Shown: positions 17,196 to 29,570, counted from the stretch's first letter. The stretch: 60,394 bases of DNA from JAPHTQ01 sp050287105 (GCA_050287105.1 JBNKBG010000006.1:1-60394), one strand, 5' to 3'. Made by a program: numbers and translations. Notes: a model not told the origin generated them from the sequence alone.

Positions 17196-17873
17196 ATGAG
17201 TAAAGGTTCCATCTCCATCTACGGTATGTATGAGCGACATTTGCGTCGCAAGGAGGGTAATCCGCTGTTTGCGGTGCCGCCGCTTTCATACCAGGAGGAA
17301 GCCTACCTGGAAGCCCGCCGCCACGATAGCGATGAACTCAACAGCTTTCACACGGAGATGCAGGAGGCTATCCAGCAGGCCATTGATCTCCCCGCTAACG
17401 CGACCAGTGAGGTAGTGCTGGCACTACGTGGTCGGCTGGATCAGCTCTATACCCGCTGTAGCGGTTTCGGTGGCAGTTGCGACAGGCACAAGCAGGCGAT
17501 CCGCAAGTTGATCGACATCGTGATGAATGCGGTCTGGCAGGCGGTTGCCGATGATCCGCAGGCACGGATGGAGCTGGAGTCGGAAGAGATGGCGCGGCAA
17601 CAACATTTCTGTCTGCTGGAATATGCCCTGGTTTCCGATCTGATTCGTCCCGATACCCCCGTAGCCCCGGAAGAGCTGGTGCCGACGCTGTTACAGGCGG
17701 AGGAGGATGAACTGGAGGCGGTGTTGTGGTTGTTTGAGTCAGCGCAACTGGAAGATATCTATGCGCAGTCCCGCTCCCTGCTGGAGCAACGACAGGGGCA
17801 GGGGTATGACTTGCCCGATGCCTGGGTACGGTTGGCGGCGATTGGCGAACACATTGAGTGTGAGTGCTGTTAA
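17196..17873 (+). CDS. Hypothetical helical protein
   Basis: I do not recognise this 225-residue protein. It is predicted to be mostly helical, cytoplasmic and acidic, with internal CSGFGGSC and a Cys-rich end (HIECECC). The Cys motifs could bind metal, but no known pattern is matched. A TTG at 17175 is an alternative start. The ATG at 17196 is chosen as the likeliest. It is convergent with the HD-GYP gene and the two share their last four bases. Confidence 0.7.
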   Translation: MSKGSISIYGMYERHLRRKEGNPLFAVPPLSYQEEAYLEARRHDSDELNSFHTEMQEAIQQAIDLPANATSEVVLALRGRLDQLYTRCSGFGGSCDRHKQAIRKLIDIVMNAVWQAVADDPQARMELESEEMARQQHFCLLEYALVSDLIRPDTPVAPEELVPTLLQAEEDELEAVLWLFESAQLEDIYAQSRSLLEQRQGQGYDLPDAWVRLAAIGEHIECECC

Positions 17874-19795
17874 CCTGCGGCGACTTCATCCGCGCTATCA
17901 AACGAAAAGCCATCGCGAATGACCTGGGTGCAGGCATCGACTACGGTCGGATCGTAGAGCTTGCCCTTACCCCATTCGATCTCGGCCAGGGCCGCGTCCA
18001 GTCCCAGTCCGGGACGATAGGGGCGGTGGGTCGTCATCGCCTCCACCACATCACAGACTGCAAGGATACGCGCCTCAGGCAGAATCTCTGATCCCTTGAG
18101 AGCCAGTGGATAGCCGGAACCGTCCAGTCGCTCATGGTGTTGGCGTACGATGTCGGCAATAGGCCAGGGGAAGTTAACGGATTTCAGTACATTGTAGCTG
18201 GCTTCGGCGTGGGTCCGGGCAAGCTGCATTTCGTTTTCGGTAAGTTTTCCCGGGCGGCTGAGGATCTCTGAGGGGACAGCAATCTTGCCGATGTCATGGA
18301 CCACCCCCGCCAGGTAGATAATTTCCACCTGTTCCTTGCTGTATCCCATTTGTTGCGCCACTGCCGTGGCCAGTTTGGCAACCCGGCGCTGGTGTCCAGC
18401 TGTATAGGGGTCGCGTAACTCCACCGTATTGGAGAGGGCCTGAATGGTCGACGCCATACTGGCTTGCAGACGTGACATATAGAGTTCGCGATCGGCACGC
18501 ACCCGCAGGGTATGGATGCCGAAGGCGATATCATCGGCCAGTTCGGAGAGCAGGGTGACGGCTTGTGTATCGAAGCCATTGATCTCGGCAAGATAGATGT
18601 TAAACGTGCCGATTACCTGGTCATCGATCTTCAGTGGCAGGGAGATAGCCGAGCCGAAGCCGTGTTTCAGTGCGCGTTCTTTCCACTGTTGCGGGGTGTT
18701 GGAATCGGAGATGTCCTGCACGATATGGATGGTACTGCTCTCGATTGTCTGGATTGCCGGACGTTCCTCCCCGATATCCACGGAGGGGGTGCGGGTGATT
18801 TCTTCGGTGAGAAAGGACTCCGCCTGGGTGCCGTAGCTGGCGACGACACGAATAGATTGGTCTTCGGTCGGATAGCCGATCCATGCCAGAAGAAAATTGC
18901 CATTGCTAACCGCTACACGGCACATCTCCTGTAGTAGCTGGTTTTCATCGGAAGCATGGATCAAGGTTTCGTTACAGCTGCTCAGGGTGCGCAGAAGACG
19001 GTTAATGCGTAGCAGCTCTTGCTCGGTTCGTTTGCGCTCTGTGGTATCACGGGCGATAGCGAAAATGAGTTTTTTTCCGCTTAATGCCAGCACGCGCACG
19101 CTTACTTCAACCGGGATACTACGTCCATCTTTGGTCAGATGTACTGATTCAAACAATACCGCACCTTCTTTAAGCAGATGTGGGAGAGCGCTTTCCAATT
19201 TCTTGCGGTAGTCGGGATGGGTGATTTCCGGTGGCCCCATTTGCATCATCTCTGCCCGGTTGTATCCTAGCCTCTGGCAAAGTGCATCGTTCACCTCAAT
19301 AAACTTACCGGGTAGATCATTGCCGTCCAGTTCCTGCACGGAGATGCCGTCGTTGGCGCCTTCGATCAGGGTGTGGTATTTCGCTTCGTTGTCGCGAAGG
19401 GTTTTCCTGGCTTCCACCATTCCCGTAATGTCATAACTGATCGCCAGCGCGCCGATGATGTTGTTGTTCTCGTCGTGTTCGGCGATCAGGGTGACCTGCT
19501 GGAAGATTTTGGCGCCAGCGGGAGTGGTCAGCTGCAGGGGGAATTGCTGCATTTCACCGGTCTTGAGGGTGTGCTCCAGGTGCTCCTTGTATACGCTTAG
19601 TGGCGTATCAGGTACCCAGTAAAGATCGATACCTCTACCAATGACCTCTGTAGCCGTGTGACCGGTAGCCTGTTCGTAGGCCTTGTTGACGTAAGTACGA
19701 CGGCATTCCCGATCGTAGCGGACAACGACCTCGGGAATATGGTCGGCAAGGCGACTGAAACTGTCGTTGGACGGCGATATTGGTGGGGATGTCAT
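17870..19795 (-). CDS. PAS-PAS-GAF-HD-GYP protein (predicted cyclic-di-GMP phosphodiesterase)
   Basis: The 641-residue protein has two PAS domains (about residues 15-125 and 135-255) and a GAF domain (about 275-425). Its C-terminal HD-GYP domain (about 445-625) has HDIGK near residue 499 and the HHERLDGSGYP motif. HD-GYP domains degrade cyclic-di-GMP to GMP. The intact HD and GYP motifs argue for activity. No signal peptide or membrane segment is seen, so the sensors read cytoplasmic cues. The start at 19795 begins at the first conserved PAS region, and the longer frame to 19876 is less likely. Confidence 0.9.
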   Translation of the reverse strand: MTSPPISPSNDSFSRLADHIPEVVVRYDRECRRTYVNKAYEQATGHTATEVIGRGIDLYWVPDTPLSVYKEHLEHTLKTGEMQQFPLQLTTPAGAKIFQQVTLIAEHDENNNIIGALAISYDITGMVEARKTLRDNEAKYHTLIEGANDGISVQELDGNDLPGKFIEVNDALCQRLGYNRAEMMQMGPPEITHPDYRKKLESALPHLLKEGAVLFESVHLTKDGRSIPVEVSVRVLALSGKKLIFAIARDTTERKRTEQELLRINRLLRTLSSCNETLIHASDENQLLQEMCRVAVSNGNFLLAWIGYPTEDQSIRVVASYGTQAESFLTEEITRTPSVDIGEERPAIQTIESSTIHIVQDISDSNTPQQWKERALKHGFGSAISLPLKIDDQVIGTFNIYLAEINGFDTQAVTLLSELADDIAFGIHTLRVRADRELYMSRLQASMASTIQALSNTVELRDPYTAGHQRRVAKLATAVAQQMGYSKEQVEIIYLAGVVHDIGKIAVPSEILSRPGKLTENEMQLARTHAEASYNVLKSVNFPWPIADIVRQHHERLDGSGYPLALKGSEILPEARILAVCDVVEAMTTHRPYRPGLGLDAALAEIEWGKGKLYDPTVVDACTQVIRDGFSFDSADEVAAG

Positions 19796-19894
19796 TATTA
19801 TTTTCTGTAGAGTTATACGGCGGGTATTACCTTGGAAGCATGCCATATAGCATAGCTTGCCTGTACTCGGTGGCAATCTATTAAAGGTAGGGGA

Positions 19895-21904
<2,010 letters not shown>

Positions 21905-22101
21905 TGTGTGATCGCTGTAGAGTCGAAGGCCGCATTGTAACAGCAGTGATCACCGGGATGCAGAATCCTCTGCCTGTTTTGTAATCGACACGACAGGAAT
22001 CGGCCTGCGCAAGGCACTCCCGGCTGTCAGGTGTTACACTCAAGGGGTCGACCAGTGATGAGTGAGGGGTATCATCGGGTCGCAGCCAGAAAATAACCAC
22101 C

Positions 22102-23010
22102 ATGAATGAAAGTGATATATCACCCATACATGGGCGACCGGTCATCTTCGGTGAGGTGTTATTTGATACCTTCCCCGATGGTCGTGAGGTCCTCGGCGGT
22201 GCGCCGTTCAACGTAGCTCGTCATCTTCAGGGATTCGGTTGCAAGCCGCTGTTTGTCAGCCGTGTCGGGGATGATGCGCGTGGCGAACAGGTGCGGGAGT
22301 CGATGCGTGACTGGGGCATGGACCTGGCCGGGCTTCAGCTCGACAACGAACACCCTACCGGCATCGTACAGATCGCGATGCAGGATAAATCCCATAGCTT
22401 CGATATTCTCCCCGAGCAGGCCTACGACTTCATTGAAACCGAGGCGGCGCTCTCCCCGCTGCAAGGAGGTCACTTCGAACTGCTCTATTTTGGTTCATTG
22501 ATCGAACGTTCTCCGCAATCCCGCGCCACGCTGAAACAGCTGCGGCATCTACCCCTTCCCCAATTCGTCGATATCAATCTGCGCGCACCCTGGTGGCAGG
22601 CGGAACGCATTGCCGAACTGATGCATGGTGTCGAGTGGCTTAAGTTAAACGATGAAGAGTTACGGGGGCTTGGCTACGCCGGTGACAGTGTGGATGCGGC
22701 ACGCCGGTTGTTTGACCAATACGGTTTCAATGCCCTGGTGGTTACCCGCGGTGAACGCGGTGCTTTGATCGTTACCGAAGACGGCGTGGAGCAGGGTGAA
22801 CCGGTGGCGCTGGAGCAACTGGTGGACACAGTGGGCGCAGGCGATGCCTTTAGCGCCGTCTGTATTCATGGCCTGTTACATGGCTGGGAGTGGCGCAAAA
22901 CCCTGCGTCATGCCCTGGGTTTTGCCGCGCGCCTGTGTGAGGTGCGTGGTGCGGTGTTGCCGGACCACTCCTGGTACGGCAGTGCGCTTTCCGGTTGGCG
23001 GGAGGAGTGA
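22102..23010 (+). CDS. Fructokinase (PfkB family)
   Basis: The 302-residue sugar kinase has the PfkB signatures: an N-terminal glycine pair in FGEVLFDTFPDG...GGAPFNVA and a C-terminal DTVGAGDAFSA motif with the catalytic Asp. It phosphorylates fructose to fructose-6-phosphate. Being first in an operon with sucrose-phosphate synthase and sucrose synthase, it most likely recycles fructose released when sucrose is cleaved. The SPS gene starts 37 bases later. Confidence 0.88.
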   Translation: MNESDISPIHGRPVIFGEVLFDTFPDGREVLGGAPFNVARHLQGFGCKPLFVSRVGDDARGEQVRESMRDWGMDLAGLQLDNEHPTGIVQIAMQDKSHSFDILPEQAYDFIETEAALSPLQGGHFELLYFGSLIERSPQSRATLKQLRHLPLPQFVDINLRAPWWQAERIAELMHGVEWLKLNDEELRGLGYAGDSVDAARRLFDQYGFNALVVTRGERGALIVTEDGVEQGEPVALEQLVDTVGAGDAFSAVCIHGLLHGWEWRKTLRHALGFAARLCEVRGAVLPDHSWYGSALSGWREE

Positions 23011-23047
23011 CCGGCACGCAGCGAGGTGCCTGCAATAGGGAGCAGCA

Positions 23048-25207
23048 ATGGAACAACGTGGTTTGTATGTCGTTATGATCAGCGTTCACGGTTTGATCCG
23101 TGGACATAATCTCGAACTGGGGCGCGATGCGGATACCGGTGGTCAGACCAAATACGTGGTCGAGCTGGCGCGCGCACTGGCCGAGCATCCACGGGTTGAG
23201 CGCGTGGATCTGCTTACGCGTCAGATTTTCGATCCCAAGGTGGATGCGGACTATGCCGAAGCGGAAGAGCAGATCGGTGAGAACGCCAGGATTATCCGTC
23301 TACCCGCCGGGCCACGACGCTATTTTCGCAAGGAGGTGCTGTGGCCCTATCTTGATGCCTTTACCGATGAGGCGCTACAGCATCTACGTCGGGTCGGGCA
23401 GGTACCCGATTTCGTGCATAGCCACTATGCCGATGCCGGGTACGTCGGCGCGCGACTGACGCAACTGCTTGGTGTGCCACTGGTGCACACCGGACACTCC
23501 CTCGGTGTGGACAAACGTCGCCGTCTGCAGGACAAGGGAGTACTGCCGCAGAACATCGAGCGCAACTACAACATGAGTGCACGCATCGAGGCGGAGGAGA
23601 TCACGCTGGGTAACGCGGCGCTGGTGATCGCCAGTACCTCGCAGGAGATCGAACAGCAGTACAAGGCCTACGATAATTACCATCCGAAACGGATGCGGGT
23701 GATCCCTCCCGGGGTCGACATCTCACGCTTCCAGCCACCGAACCCACGACAGAAAAAACCAGCAGTAGCGAAGAGTCTGGAGCGTTTTCTACACGAGCCG
23801 AAGAAGCCGATGATCCTGGCGCTCTCCCGTGCCGACGAGCGCAAAAATATCAGCACCCTGGTTCGTGCCTACGCGGAAAATCCCGATCTGCGTGAGTTGG
23901 CCAATCTGGTAGTGATTGCCGGGAATCGCGATGACATCCATAAGCTGGATAAGGGTGCACGTGAGGTGCTTACCGAGCTGCTGCTGATGATCGACCGCTA
24001 CGATCTCTATGGCAAGGTCGCCTACCCCAAGGCGCACGAACCTAATGATGTACCTGACCTCTATCGGCTTGCCGCGCAGAGTCGTGGTGTGTTTGTTAAT
24101 CCGGCATTGACCGAACCTTTCGGTTTGACACTGATTGAAGCCGCAGCCAGTGGTGTGCCACTGGTCGCCACGGAAGATGGCGGACCGAGTGATATTCTGC
24201 GGCACTGCAAGAGTGGTTTCTTGATCGACCCATTAGATGCCGATGCGATGGGTGAAAAGATTTATGAAGTGTTGAGCAACAAGAGTCGATGGCAACGTTT
24301 CTCCCGTGCCGGAGTACGTGGTGCGCGTAGCACCTATACCTGGGGCGGTCATGTGGATACTTACATCGGTGAAGTATGTCGTGTGCTGGGGAAGATCGGC
24401 CGCGAGAAAAAACGGTTCTCCCTTTCACGTAACCGTCTGCCTACCGTGGACCGCGTTCTGATCTGCGACATCGACAACACCTTGCTTGGCGATAGTGAGG
24501 CGTTGCAACAACTCCTGGCAAGATTGAAGGCGGCGGGGGACAAGGTGGCATTCGGTGTTGCCACCGGACGACGTCTTAGCAGCACATTGAAGATCCTCAA
24601 GGAGTATAAAGTGCCGACGCCGGACCTTTTGATCACCTCTGTGGGCTCGGAGATCTACTACGGTAACGGTATGGTCGAGGATCAGGGTTGGGCACGCCAT
24701 ATCAACTATCAATGGAAACCGGAACAGATGTGCAAGGAGTTGGAAGGTATTGAAGGATTAAAGATGCAGGCCAAAAAGGAGCAGCGTCGCTTTAAACGAA
24801 GCTACCATGTGGATCCGGATGTGATACCCAGTATGAAGGCGATTCAGGCGCGACTGCGCAAGCGCGATCTCCACTGCAAACTAATCTACTCCCATCAGGC
24901 CTATCTGGATCTATTGCCGATTCGAGCTTCCAAGGGGCTGGCGATCCGCTATCTTATGATGAAGTGGGGCTTGCGTCCGGATCACCTGCTGGTGGCAGGG
25001 GACTCGGGAAATGATACGGAGATGCTACGCGGAGAGACGCTCGGTGTTGTGGTGGGCAACTATAGTCCCGAACTGGAGATACTTCGTGGCGAACCACGGA
25101 TCTATTTTGCCGAAGGTGAGTATGCCACTGGTGTCGTAGAAGGTGCTGACCACTATGATTTCTTTGGCCAGGTAACACCCTGTGATGGCGATGAGGATGA
25201 GGAATGA
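23048..25207 (+). CDS. Sucrose-phosphate synthase with C-terminal sucrose-phosphate phosphatase-like domain
   Basis: The 719-residue protein has a GT-B glycosyltransferase part: an SVHGLIRG start, DTGGQTKYV near residues 35-43, a TGHSLG motif, and the ALTEPFGLTLIEAAASG nucleotide-sugar loop. A C-terminal HAD domain follows, from DIDNTL at about residue 474 to GDSGNDTEML. This architecture makes sucrose-6-phosphate from UDP-glucose and fructose-6-phosphate, and the HAD half may remove the phosphate. The ATGA overlap with the sucrose synthase gene implies translational coupling. Sucrose here is probably a compatible solute or carbon store. Confidence 0.93.
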   Translation: MEQRGLYVVMISVHGLIRGHNLELGRDADTGGQTKYVVELARALAEHPRVERVDLLTRQIFDPKVDADYAEAEEQIGENARIIRLPAGPRRYFRKEVLWPYLDAFTDEALQHLRRVGQVPDFVHSHYADAGYVGARLTQLLGVPLVHTGHSLGVDKRRRLQDKGVLPQNIERNYNMSARIEAEEITLGNAALVIASTSQEIEQQYKAYDNYHPKRMRVIPPGVDISRFQPPNPRQKKPAVAKSLERFLHEPKKPMILALSRADERKNISTLVRAYAENPDLRELANLVVIAGNRDDIHKLDKGAREVLTELLLMIDRYDLYGKVAYPKAHEPNDVPDLYRLAAQSRGVFVNPALTEPFGLTLIEAAASGVPLVATEDGGPSDILRHCKSGFLIDPLDADAMGEKIYEVLSNKSRWQRFSRAGVRGARSTYTWGGHVDTYIGEVCRVLGKIGREKKRFSLSRNRLPTVDRVLICDIDNTLLGDSEALQQLLARLKAAGDKVAFGVATGRRLSSTLKILKEYKVPTPDLLITSVGSEIYYGNGMVEDQGWARHINYQWKPEQMCKELEGIEGLKMQAKKEQRRFKRSYHVDPDVIPSMKAIQARLRKRDLHCKLIYSHQAYLDLLPIRASKGLAIRYLMMKWGLRPDHLLVAGDSGNDTEMLRGETLGVVVGNYSPELEILRGEPRIYFAEGEYATGVVEGADHYDFFGQVTPCDGDEDEE

Positions 25208-27597
25208 CTGAAACGCTGCAAGAACTGTTACAGGACGGTAAGCAGGGATTCTATCTGTTACTGCGTTACCTCTGTGCCATGAACAAGAAATTGATGCTGC
25301 GTTCGGATCTGGTCGACGGCTACGAAGCATTTTGTGCTACCGAGGATGGTGAGGAGTTTGGTAGTGCAAAATTGCAGAAATTGATCTGTGCCGCACAGGA
25401 AGCCGTCGTCGATTCGCCCTGGATCTATTTTGCCCTGCGTCCACGCATCGGCCGTTGGGAGTATCTGCGTGTGCATCACGAACAGATGCAACACGAGACT
25501 ATACCGGTCGAGGATTTTCTGCTGTTTAAAGAGCGACAGATTGGTGGAACCCATGCCGACCAGTGGGTTCTGGAGCTGGACCTGGGACCATTCAACCGTG
25601 AGTTTCCGCGGATGTATGAGGCTCGTTCCATTGGTCGTGGGGTGGAATATCTCAACCGTCGCCTCTCCAGCCAGCTATTTCAGACCAACGGCCCCGGTAT
25701 TGCACACCTGTTCAAGTTTCTGCAAGTGCATCATGCGCAGGGAAAACAGTTGATGCTAAATCAGCACATAACCGGTGTGTCCCAGCTGCAACAGGCATTG
25801 CGTCGTGCCGAGGATTACCTCGCAGAGTCCGATCCTCAGGCCCGCTGGGAGGTGGTGGGCGAGACCATGCAGCGTCTGGGGTTTGAGCCTGGTTGGGGAC
25901 GTGATGCGAAACGGATGCGTGAAACCCTGTTGCTTCTTTCTGATGTGCTGGAAGCGCCAGACCCGGCCACGCTGGAGGAGTTTCTGGGGCGTATCCCGAT
26001 GATCTTTCGTCTGGCGATCCTTTCGCCGCACGGTTTCTTCGGTCAGGACAAAGTGCTGGGCCTGCCTGATACGGGTGGTCAGGTGGTCTATATCCTCGAT
26101 CAGGTTCGTGCGCTGGAGCGCGAGATGCGTCAGCGCATTGAGGAGCAGGGGCTGGATCTGGAACCGGATATTGTGGTGGTTACCCGGTTGATTCCAGATG
26201 CAGGTAGTACCACCTGCGATCAACCATTGGAGCACATCATTGGCACGACCAATGCGCGCATCCTGCGGATACCCTTCCGCAACGAGAGTGGAGAGGTGAT
26301 CCAGCACTGGATTTCACGTTTCGAGGTGTGGCCCTATCTGGAGCGCTTTGCCCATGAAGTGGCGCAGGCGGTTCAGGCGGAAATGGGTGGTAGACCTGAC
26401 CTGGTGGTGGGTAACTATTCTGACGGTAATCTGGTGGCGACGCTGTTGTCGCAGGAACTGGGTGTTACCCAGTGCAACATCGCCCATGCACTGGAGAAAA
26501 CCAAGTATCTCTATTCCGATCTCTATTGGCAGGAGAACGAGGAGCAGTATCACTTCTCCTGTCAGTTCACCGCCGATCTCATTGCGATGAATTCGGCTGA
26601 TTTCATTATTACCAGTACCTACCAGGAAATCGCGGGCACTCGGGAGAGTGTTGGTCAGTATGAAAGTCATGGCAGCTTTACCATGCCGGGTCTCTACCGC
26701 GTGGTGAACGGTATCGATGTCTTCGATCCAAAATTCAATATTGTCTCGCCCGGTGCTGATGCCGAGATCTACTTCCCCTATAACGAGGCCGAGAGACGTC
26801 TGCATGGTCTGCACGGCGAACTTGAGGAGTTGATCTACGGCAGTTCGCGTGATGATGCACGTGGCGTTCTGGTGGACCGTAGCAAGCCCCCCATCTTTAC
26901 CATGGCAAGACTGGATCGGATCAAGAACATCACGGGTTTGGTGGAGTGGTATGCCAAAGATGATGCTCTGCGTGACAAAGCCAATCTGGTGGTGATTGCC
27001 GGTTTTGTTAATGCCGAACAGTCGCAAGATCGTGAAGAGCAGCATCAGATCGCGCATATGCATGAACTGTTTGAACAGTATGGTCTGGATGGCCAGGTCC
27101 GCTGGCTCGGTGTGCAACTGGACAAGCCATTGGCGGGAGAGTTGTATCGCTTCATTGCCGACAATGGGGGTGTTTTTGTCCAACCGGCGCTTTTCGAGGC
27201 CTTTGGTCTAACCGTGGTAGAAGCGATGATCTGCGGTTTGCCCACGTTTGCCACGCGCTATGGTGGCCCGCTTGAGATCATCGAGCATGGTCATTCCGGT
27301 TTTCATATTGATCCAAACCATGGTGATCAGGTCTGTACTGAATTACTGGAATTCTTTTCCCGCTGCACAGCGGAGGGAGATTACTGGCAGCGTATTTCTG
27401 ATGCCGGGATCGAGCGTATTCGCTCCCGCTATACCTGGGAGCGTTATGCCAGTCGTATGATGACACTGTCGCGCATCTATGGTTTCTGGAAATATGTCAC
27501 CAATCTGGAACGGGATGAAACGCGTCGTTATCTGCAGATGTTTTACGGTTTGCAGTTCAGGCCCAGGGCAGAGGCCATATTGAAAGGAGAGAGATAA
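25204..27597 (+). CDS. Sucrose synthase
   Basis: This 797-residue GT-B enzyme reversibly converts sucrose and UDP (or ADP) to UDP-glucose and fructose. Length and order match plant and bacterial sucrose synthases. They include the helical N-terminal region, the DTGGQVVYILDQVRALE motif, the NYSDGNLVAT motif and the QPALFEAFGLTVVEAMICG active-site loop. It is the last gene of the fructokinase-SPS-SUS operon. The set allows cells to build sucrose and also to salvage its glucosyl unit as nucleotide sugar. Confidence 0.95.
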   Translation: MTETLQELLQDGKQGFYLLLRYLCAMNKKLMLRSDLVDGYEAFCATEDGEEFGSAKLQKLICAAQEAVVDSPWIYFALRPRIGRWEYLRVHHEQMQHETIPVEDFLLFKERQIGGTHADQWVLELDLGPFNREFPRMYEARSIGRGVEYLNRRLSSQLFQTNGPGIAHLFKFLQVHHAQGKQLMLNQHITGVSQLQQALRRAEDYLAESDPQARWEVVGETMQRLGFEPGWGRDAKRMRETLLLLSDVLEAPDPATLEEFLGRIPMIFRLAILSPHGFFGQDKVLGLPDTGGQVVYILDQVRALEREMRQRIEEQGLDLEPDIVVVTRLIPDAGSTTCDQPLEHIIGTTNARILRIPFRNESGEVIQHWISRFEVWPYLERFAHEVAQAVQAEMGGRPDLVVGNYSDGNLVATLLSQELGVTQCNIAHALEKTKYLYSDLYWQENEEQYHFSCQFTADLIAMNSADFIITSTYQEIAGTRESVGQYESHGSFTMPGLYRVVNGIDVFDPKFNIVSPGADAEIYFPYNEAERRLHGLHGELEELIYGSSRDDARGVLVDRSKPPIFTMARLDRIKNITGLVEWYAKDDALRDKANLVVIAGFVNAEQSQDREEQHQIAHMHELFEQYGLDGQVRWLGVQLDKPLAGELYRFIADNGGVFVQPALFEAFGLTVVEAMICGLPTFATRYGGPLEIIEHGHSGFHIDPNHGDQVCTELLEFFSRCTAEGDYWQRISDAGIERIRSRYTWERYASRMMTLSRIYGFWKYVTNLERDETRRYLQMFYGLQFRPRAEAILKGER

Positions 27598-27661
27598 CCT
27601 ACGACTTGCAGAGCTGGGAAATGGTCATACACTTAAGCGGGATAATGACAAGGAGGTAGGT

Positions 27662-28015
27662 ATGAAGCGATTTATTTCACTTGCTGGTGCTGTGTCGATT
27701 CTGTTGCTCACCGGTTGCACCACGCCCTATCAACCAATGGGTCTGACCGGTGGTTACTCCGACGGACATATACGTGACAACATCTATTTCGTTGAAATTT
27801 CTACTAACGCCTATACCAGCCAGACCACTGCGGCACAGTACTTCCATCGACGTGCCAAAGAGTTGTGTTTGGAGAACGGATACAAGGATTATCGGATCAG
27901 TAAAGAGCGCGACACCTCGACCCAGTATGCTACGGGTTCATACGGCGGTGGCGTTGCAACGGCCTCTTCGATGAACAAACCGGGTTTCTCCGGTTATGTG
28001 GAATGCTTGAAATAA
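27662..28015 (+). CDS. CC0125/CC1285-family lipoprotein
   Basis: The 117-residue precursor has a lipobox LLTG-C19 and the family pattern: PYQPMGLTGGYSDGHIRDNIYFVEISTNAYTS, then a RAKELCLENGY segment. The function of this lipoprotein family is unknown. An AAGGAGG site precedes the ATG. A weak sigma-70-like pair (TTGCAG, 16 bases, TACACT) is visible at 27606-27633. It is convergent with comM. Confidence 0.8.
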   Translation: MKRFISLAGAVSILLLTGCTTPYQPMGLTGGYSDGHIRDNIYFVEISTNAYTSQTTAAQYFHRRAKELCLENGYKDYRISKERDTSTQYATGSYGGGVATASSMNKPGFSGYVECLK

Positions 28016-28023
28016 GAACGACA

Positions 28024-29526
28024 CTATTGCCGGTCCAGTTTGCGGTAGCTGATCGCCTCACTTAAATGATTGGCCTCGATAGCTTCGCTGCCTGCCATGT
28101 CCGCGATGGTTCGTGCCAGCTTGAGGATGCGCTGGTGCGCACGGGCTGAAAGGCCCAACATCTCGGTAGCCTGTTCCAGTAGTTGCGCTTCACTGGTTTG
28201 CAGGCGACAAACTTGTTTCACTTCGCGATTATCCAGCATCGCGTTGGCCTTACCACTACGTTGTTGCTGCCGTTCGCGACAGGCGACAACCCGTTCACGT
28301 ACTGTTGCGCTGCTCTCTTCCCTGTGTGCGTGATTCTGTAACACCCCTTTCGGTAAAGGCGGTACTTCGATGTGCAGGTCAATACGGTCAAGCAGCGGAC
28401 CGGAGAGGCGGCCACGATAGCGGGCGATCTGCTCCTCCGTACAACGGCATCGTCCGGAGGGATGACCGAGGTAGCCACAGGGGCAGGGATTCATCGCTGC
28501 CACCAGTTGAAAGCGTGCCGGAAACTGTGCCTGACGGGCAGCGCGGGAGATGGTGATCTGTCCTGATTCCAGCGGCTCGCGCAACACCTCCAGCACCTTG
28601 CGATCGAATTCCGGCAGTTCATCGAGAAACAACACGCCATTGTGCGCCAGCGAGATCTCACCCGGACGAGGGTGACCACCGCCACCGACCATTGCCACCG
28701 CAGAAGCAGTATGGTGCGGCGAACGAAACGGACGTTGACCCCAGTTTTCAAAACGAAAACCCGATTCGCTGATCGAGGCAATGGCGGCACTCTCCACTGC
28801 GGCCTCTTCATCCAGTGGAGGCAGGATCCCCGGCAGGCGACTGGCCAGCATGGTCTTACCGGTGCCGGGTGGGCCGTACATCAACATGCTGTGGCCTCCA
28901 GCAGCAGCGATCTCCAGCGCACGACGGGCGTGAGGTTGACCATAGACTTCGGCCAGGTCCGGTACGTTGGCGTTAATCTCGGGTAGCTCAGTAATGCTGT
29001 GCAGCGGTAATAGCGTTTGGCCGTGCAGGTGCGCAACCACATCAAGCAGGTGTTCGGCAGGCATCACCGTTGCATCACTCACCAGTGCCGCTTCGTTGGC
29101 ATTCTGTTGCGGCAGGATCAGACTCCGACCCGCATCGCGGGCGTGAAGTGCGACGGGGAGTACGCCTCGAATAGGCCGTAGTTGTCCGCCAAGTCCCAGT
29201 TCACCGACAAATTCGTAGCGATGAAGATTATCGTTGGGGATCTGCCCGGAGGCGGCGAGAATACCGAGAGCGATGGGCAGATCGAAGCGACCACCCTCTT
29301 TAGGCAGATCAGCAGGGGCAAGACTGACGGTGATGCGTCGCGCCGGGTATTCGAAGCGGGCATTGAGTAGCGCAGCGCGTACCCGGTCCTTGCTCTCTTT
29401 AACCGCTGCCTCGGGGAGGCCCACGATTGAGAGGGCGGGCAGGCCGTTGGCCAGATGCACCTCAATGGTAACTTCCGGTGCCTCGATGCCGACAGCAGCG
29501 CGGGTATGGATTGTTGCGAGTGACAT
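28024..29526 (-). CDS. comM: YifB/ComM family Mg-chelatase-like AAA+ ATPase
   Basis: This 500-residue protein has an N-terminal Lon-protease-like fold (EVTIEVHLANGLPALSIVGLPE). Its AAA+ module has GPPGTGKT (Walker A) and LFLDELPEF (Walker B), and a C-terminal Mg-chelatase subdomain ends the protein. ComM is a hexameric branch-migration helicase involved in natural transformation, and YifB-type proteins are widespread. The name comM rests on family similarity. It is followed on the same strand, upstream, by ubiK. Confidence 0.88.
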   Translation of the reverse strand: MSLATIHTRAAVGIEAPEVTIEVHLANGLPALSIVGLPEAAVKESKDRVRAALLNARFEYPARRITVSLAPADLPKEGGRFDLPIALGILAASGQIPNDNLHRYEFVGELGLGGQLRPIRGVLPVALHARDAGRSLILPQQNANEAALVSDATVMPAEHLLDVVAHLHGQTLLPLHSITELPEINANVPDLAEVYGQPHARRALEIAAAGGHSMLMYGPPGTGKTMLASRLPGILPPLDEEAAVESAAIASISESGFRFENWGQRPFRSPHHTASAVAMVGGGGHPRPGEISLAHNGVLFLDELPEFDRKVLEVLREPLESGQITISRAARQAQFPARFQLVAAMNPCPCGYLGHPSGRCRCTEEQIARYRGRLSGPLLDRIDLHIEVPPLPKGVLQNHAHREESSATVRERVVACRERQQQRSGKANAMLDNREVKQVCRLQTSEAQLLEQATEMLGLSARAHQRILKLARTIADMAGSEAIEANHLSEAISYRKLDRQ

Positions 29527-29570
29527 GTCGCCCCTTCCTTGTGGCGGTATCTATATTTAGAGACGGTCCA

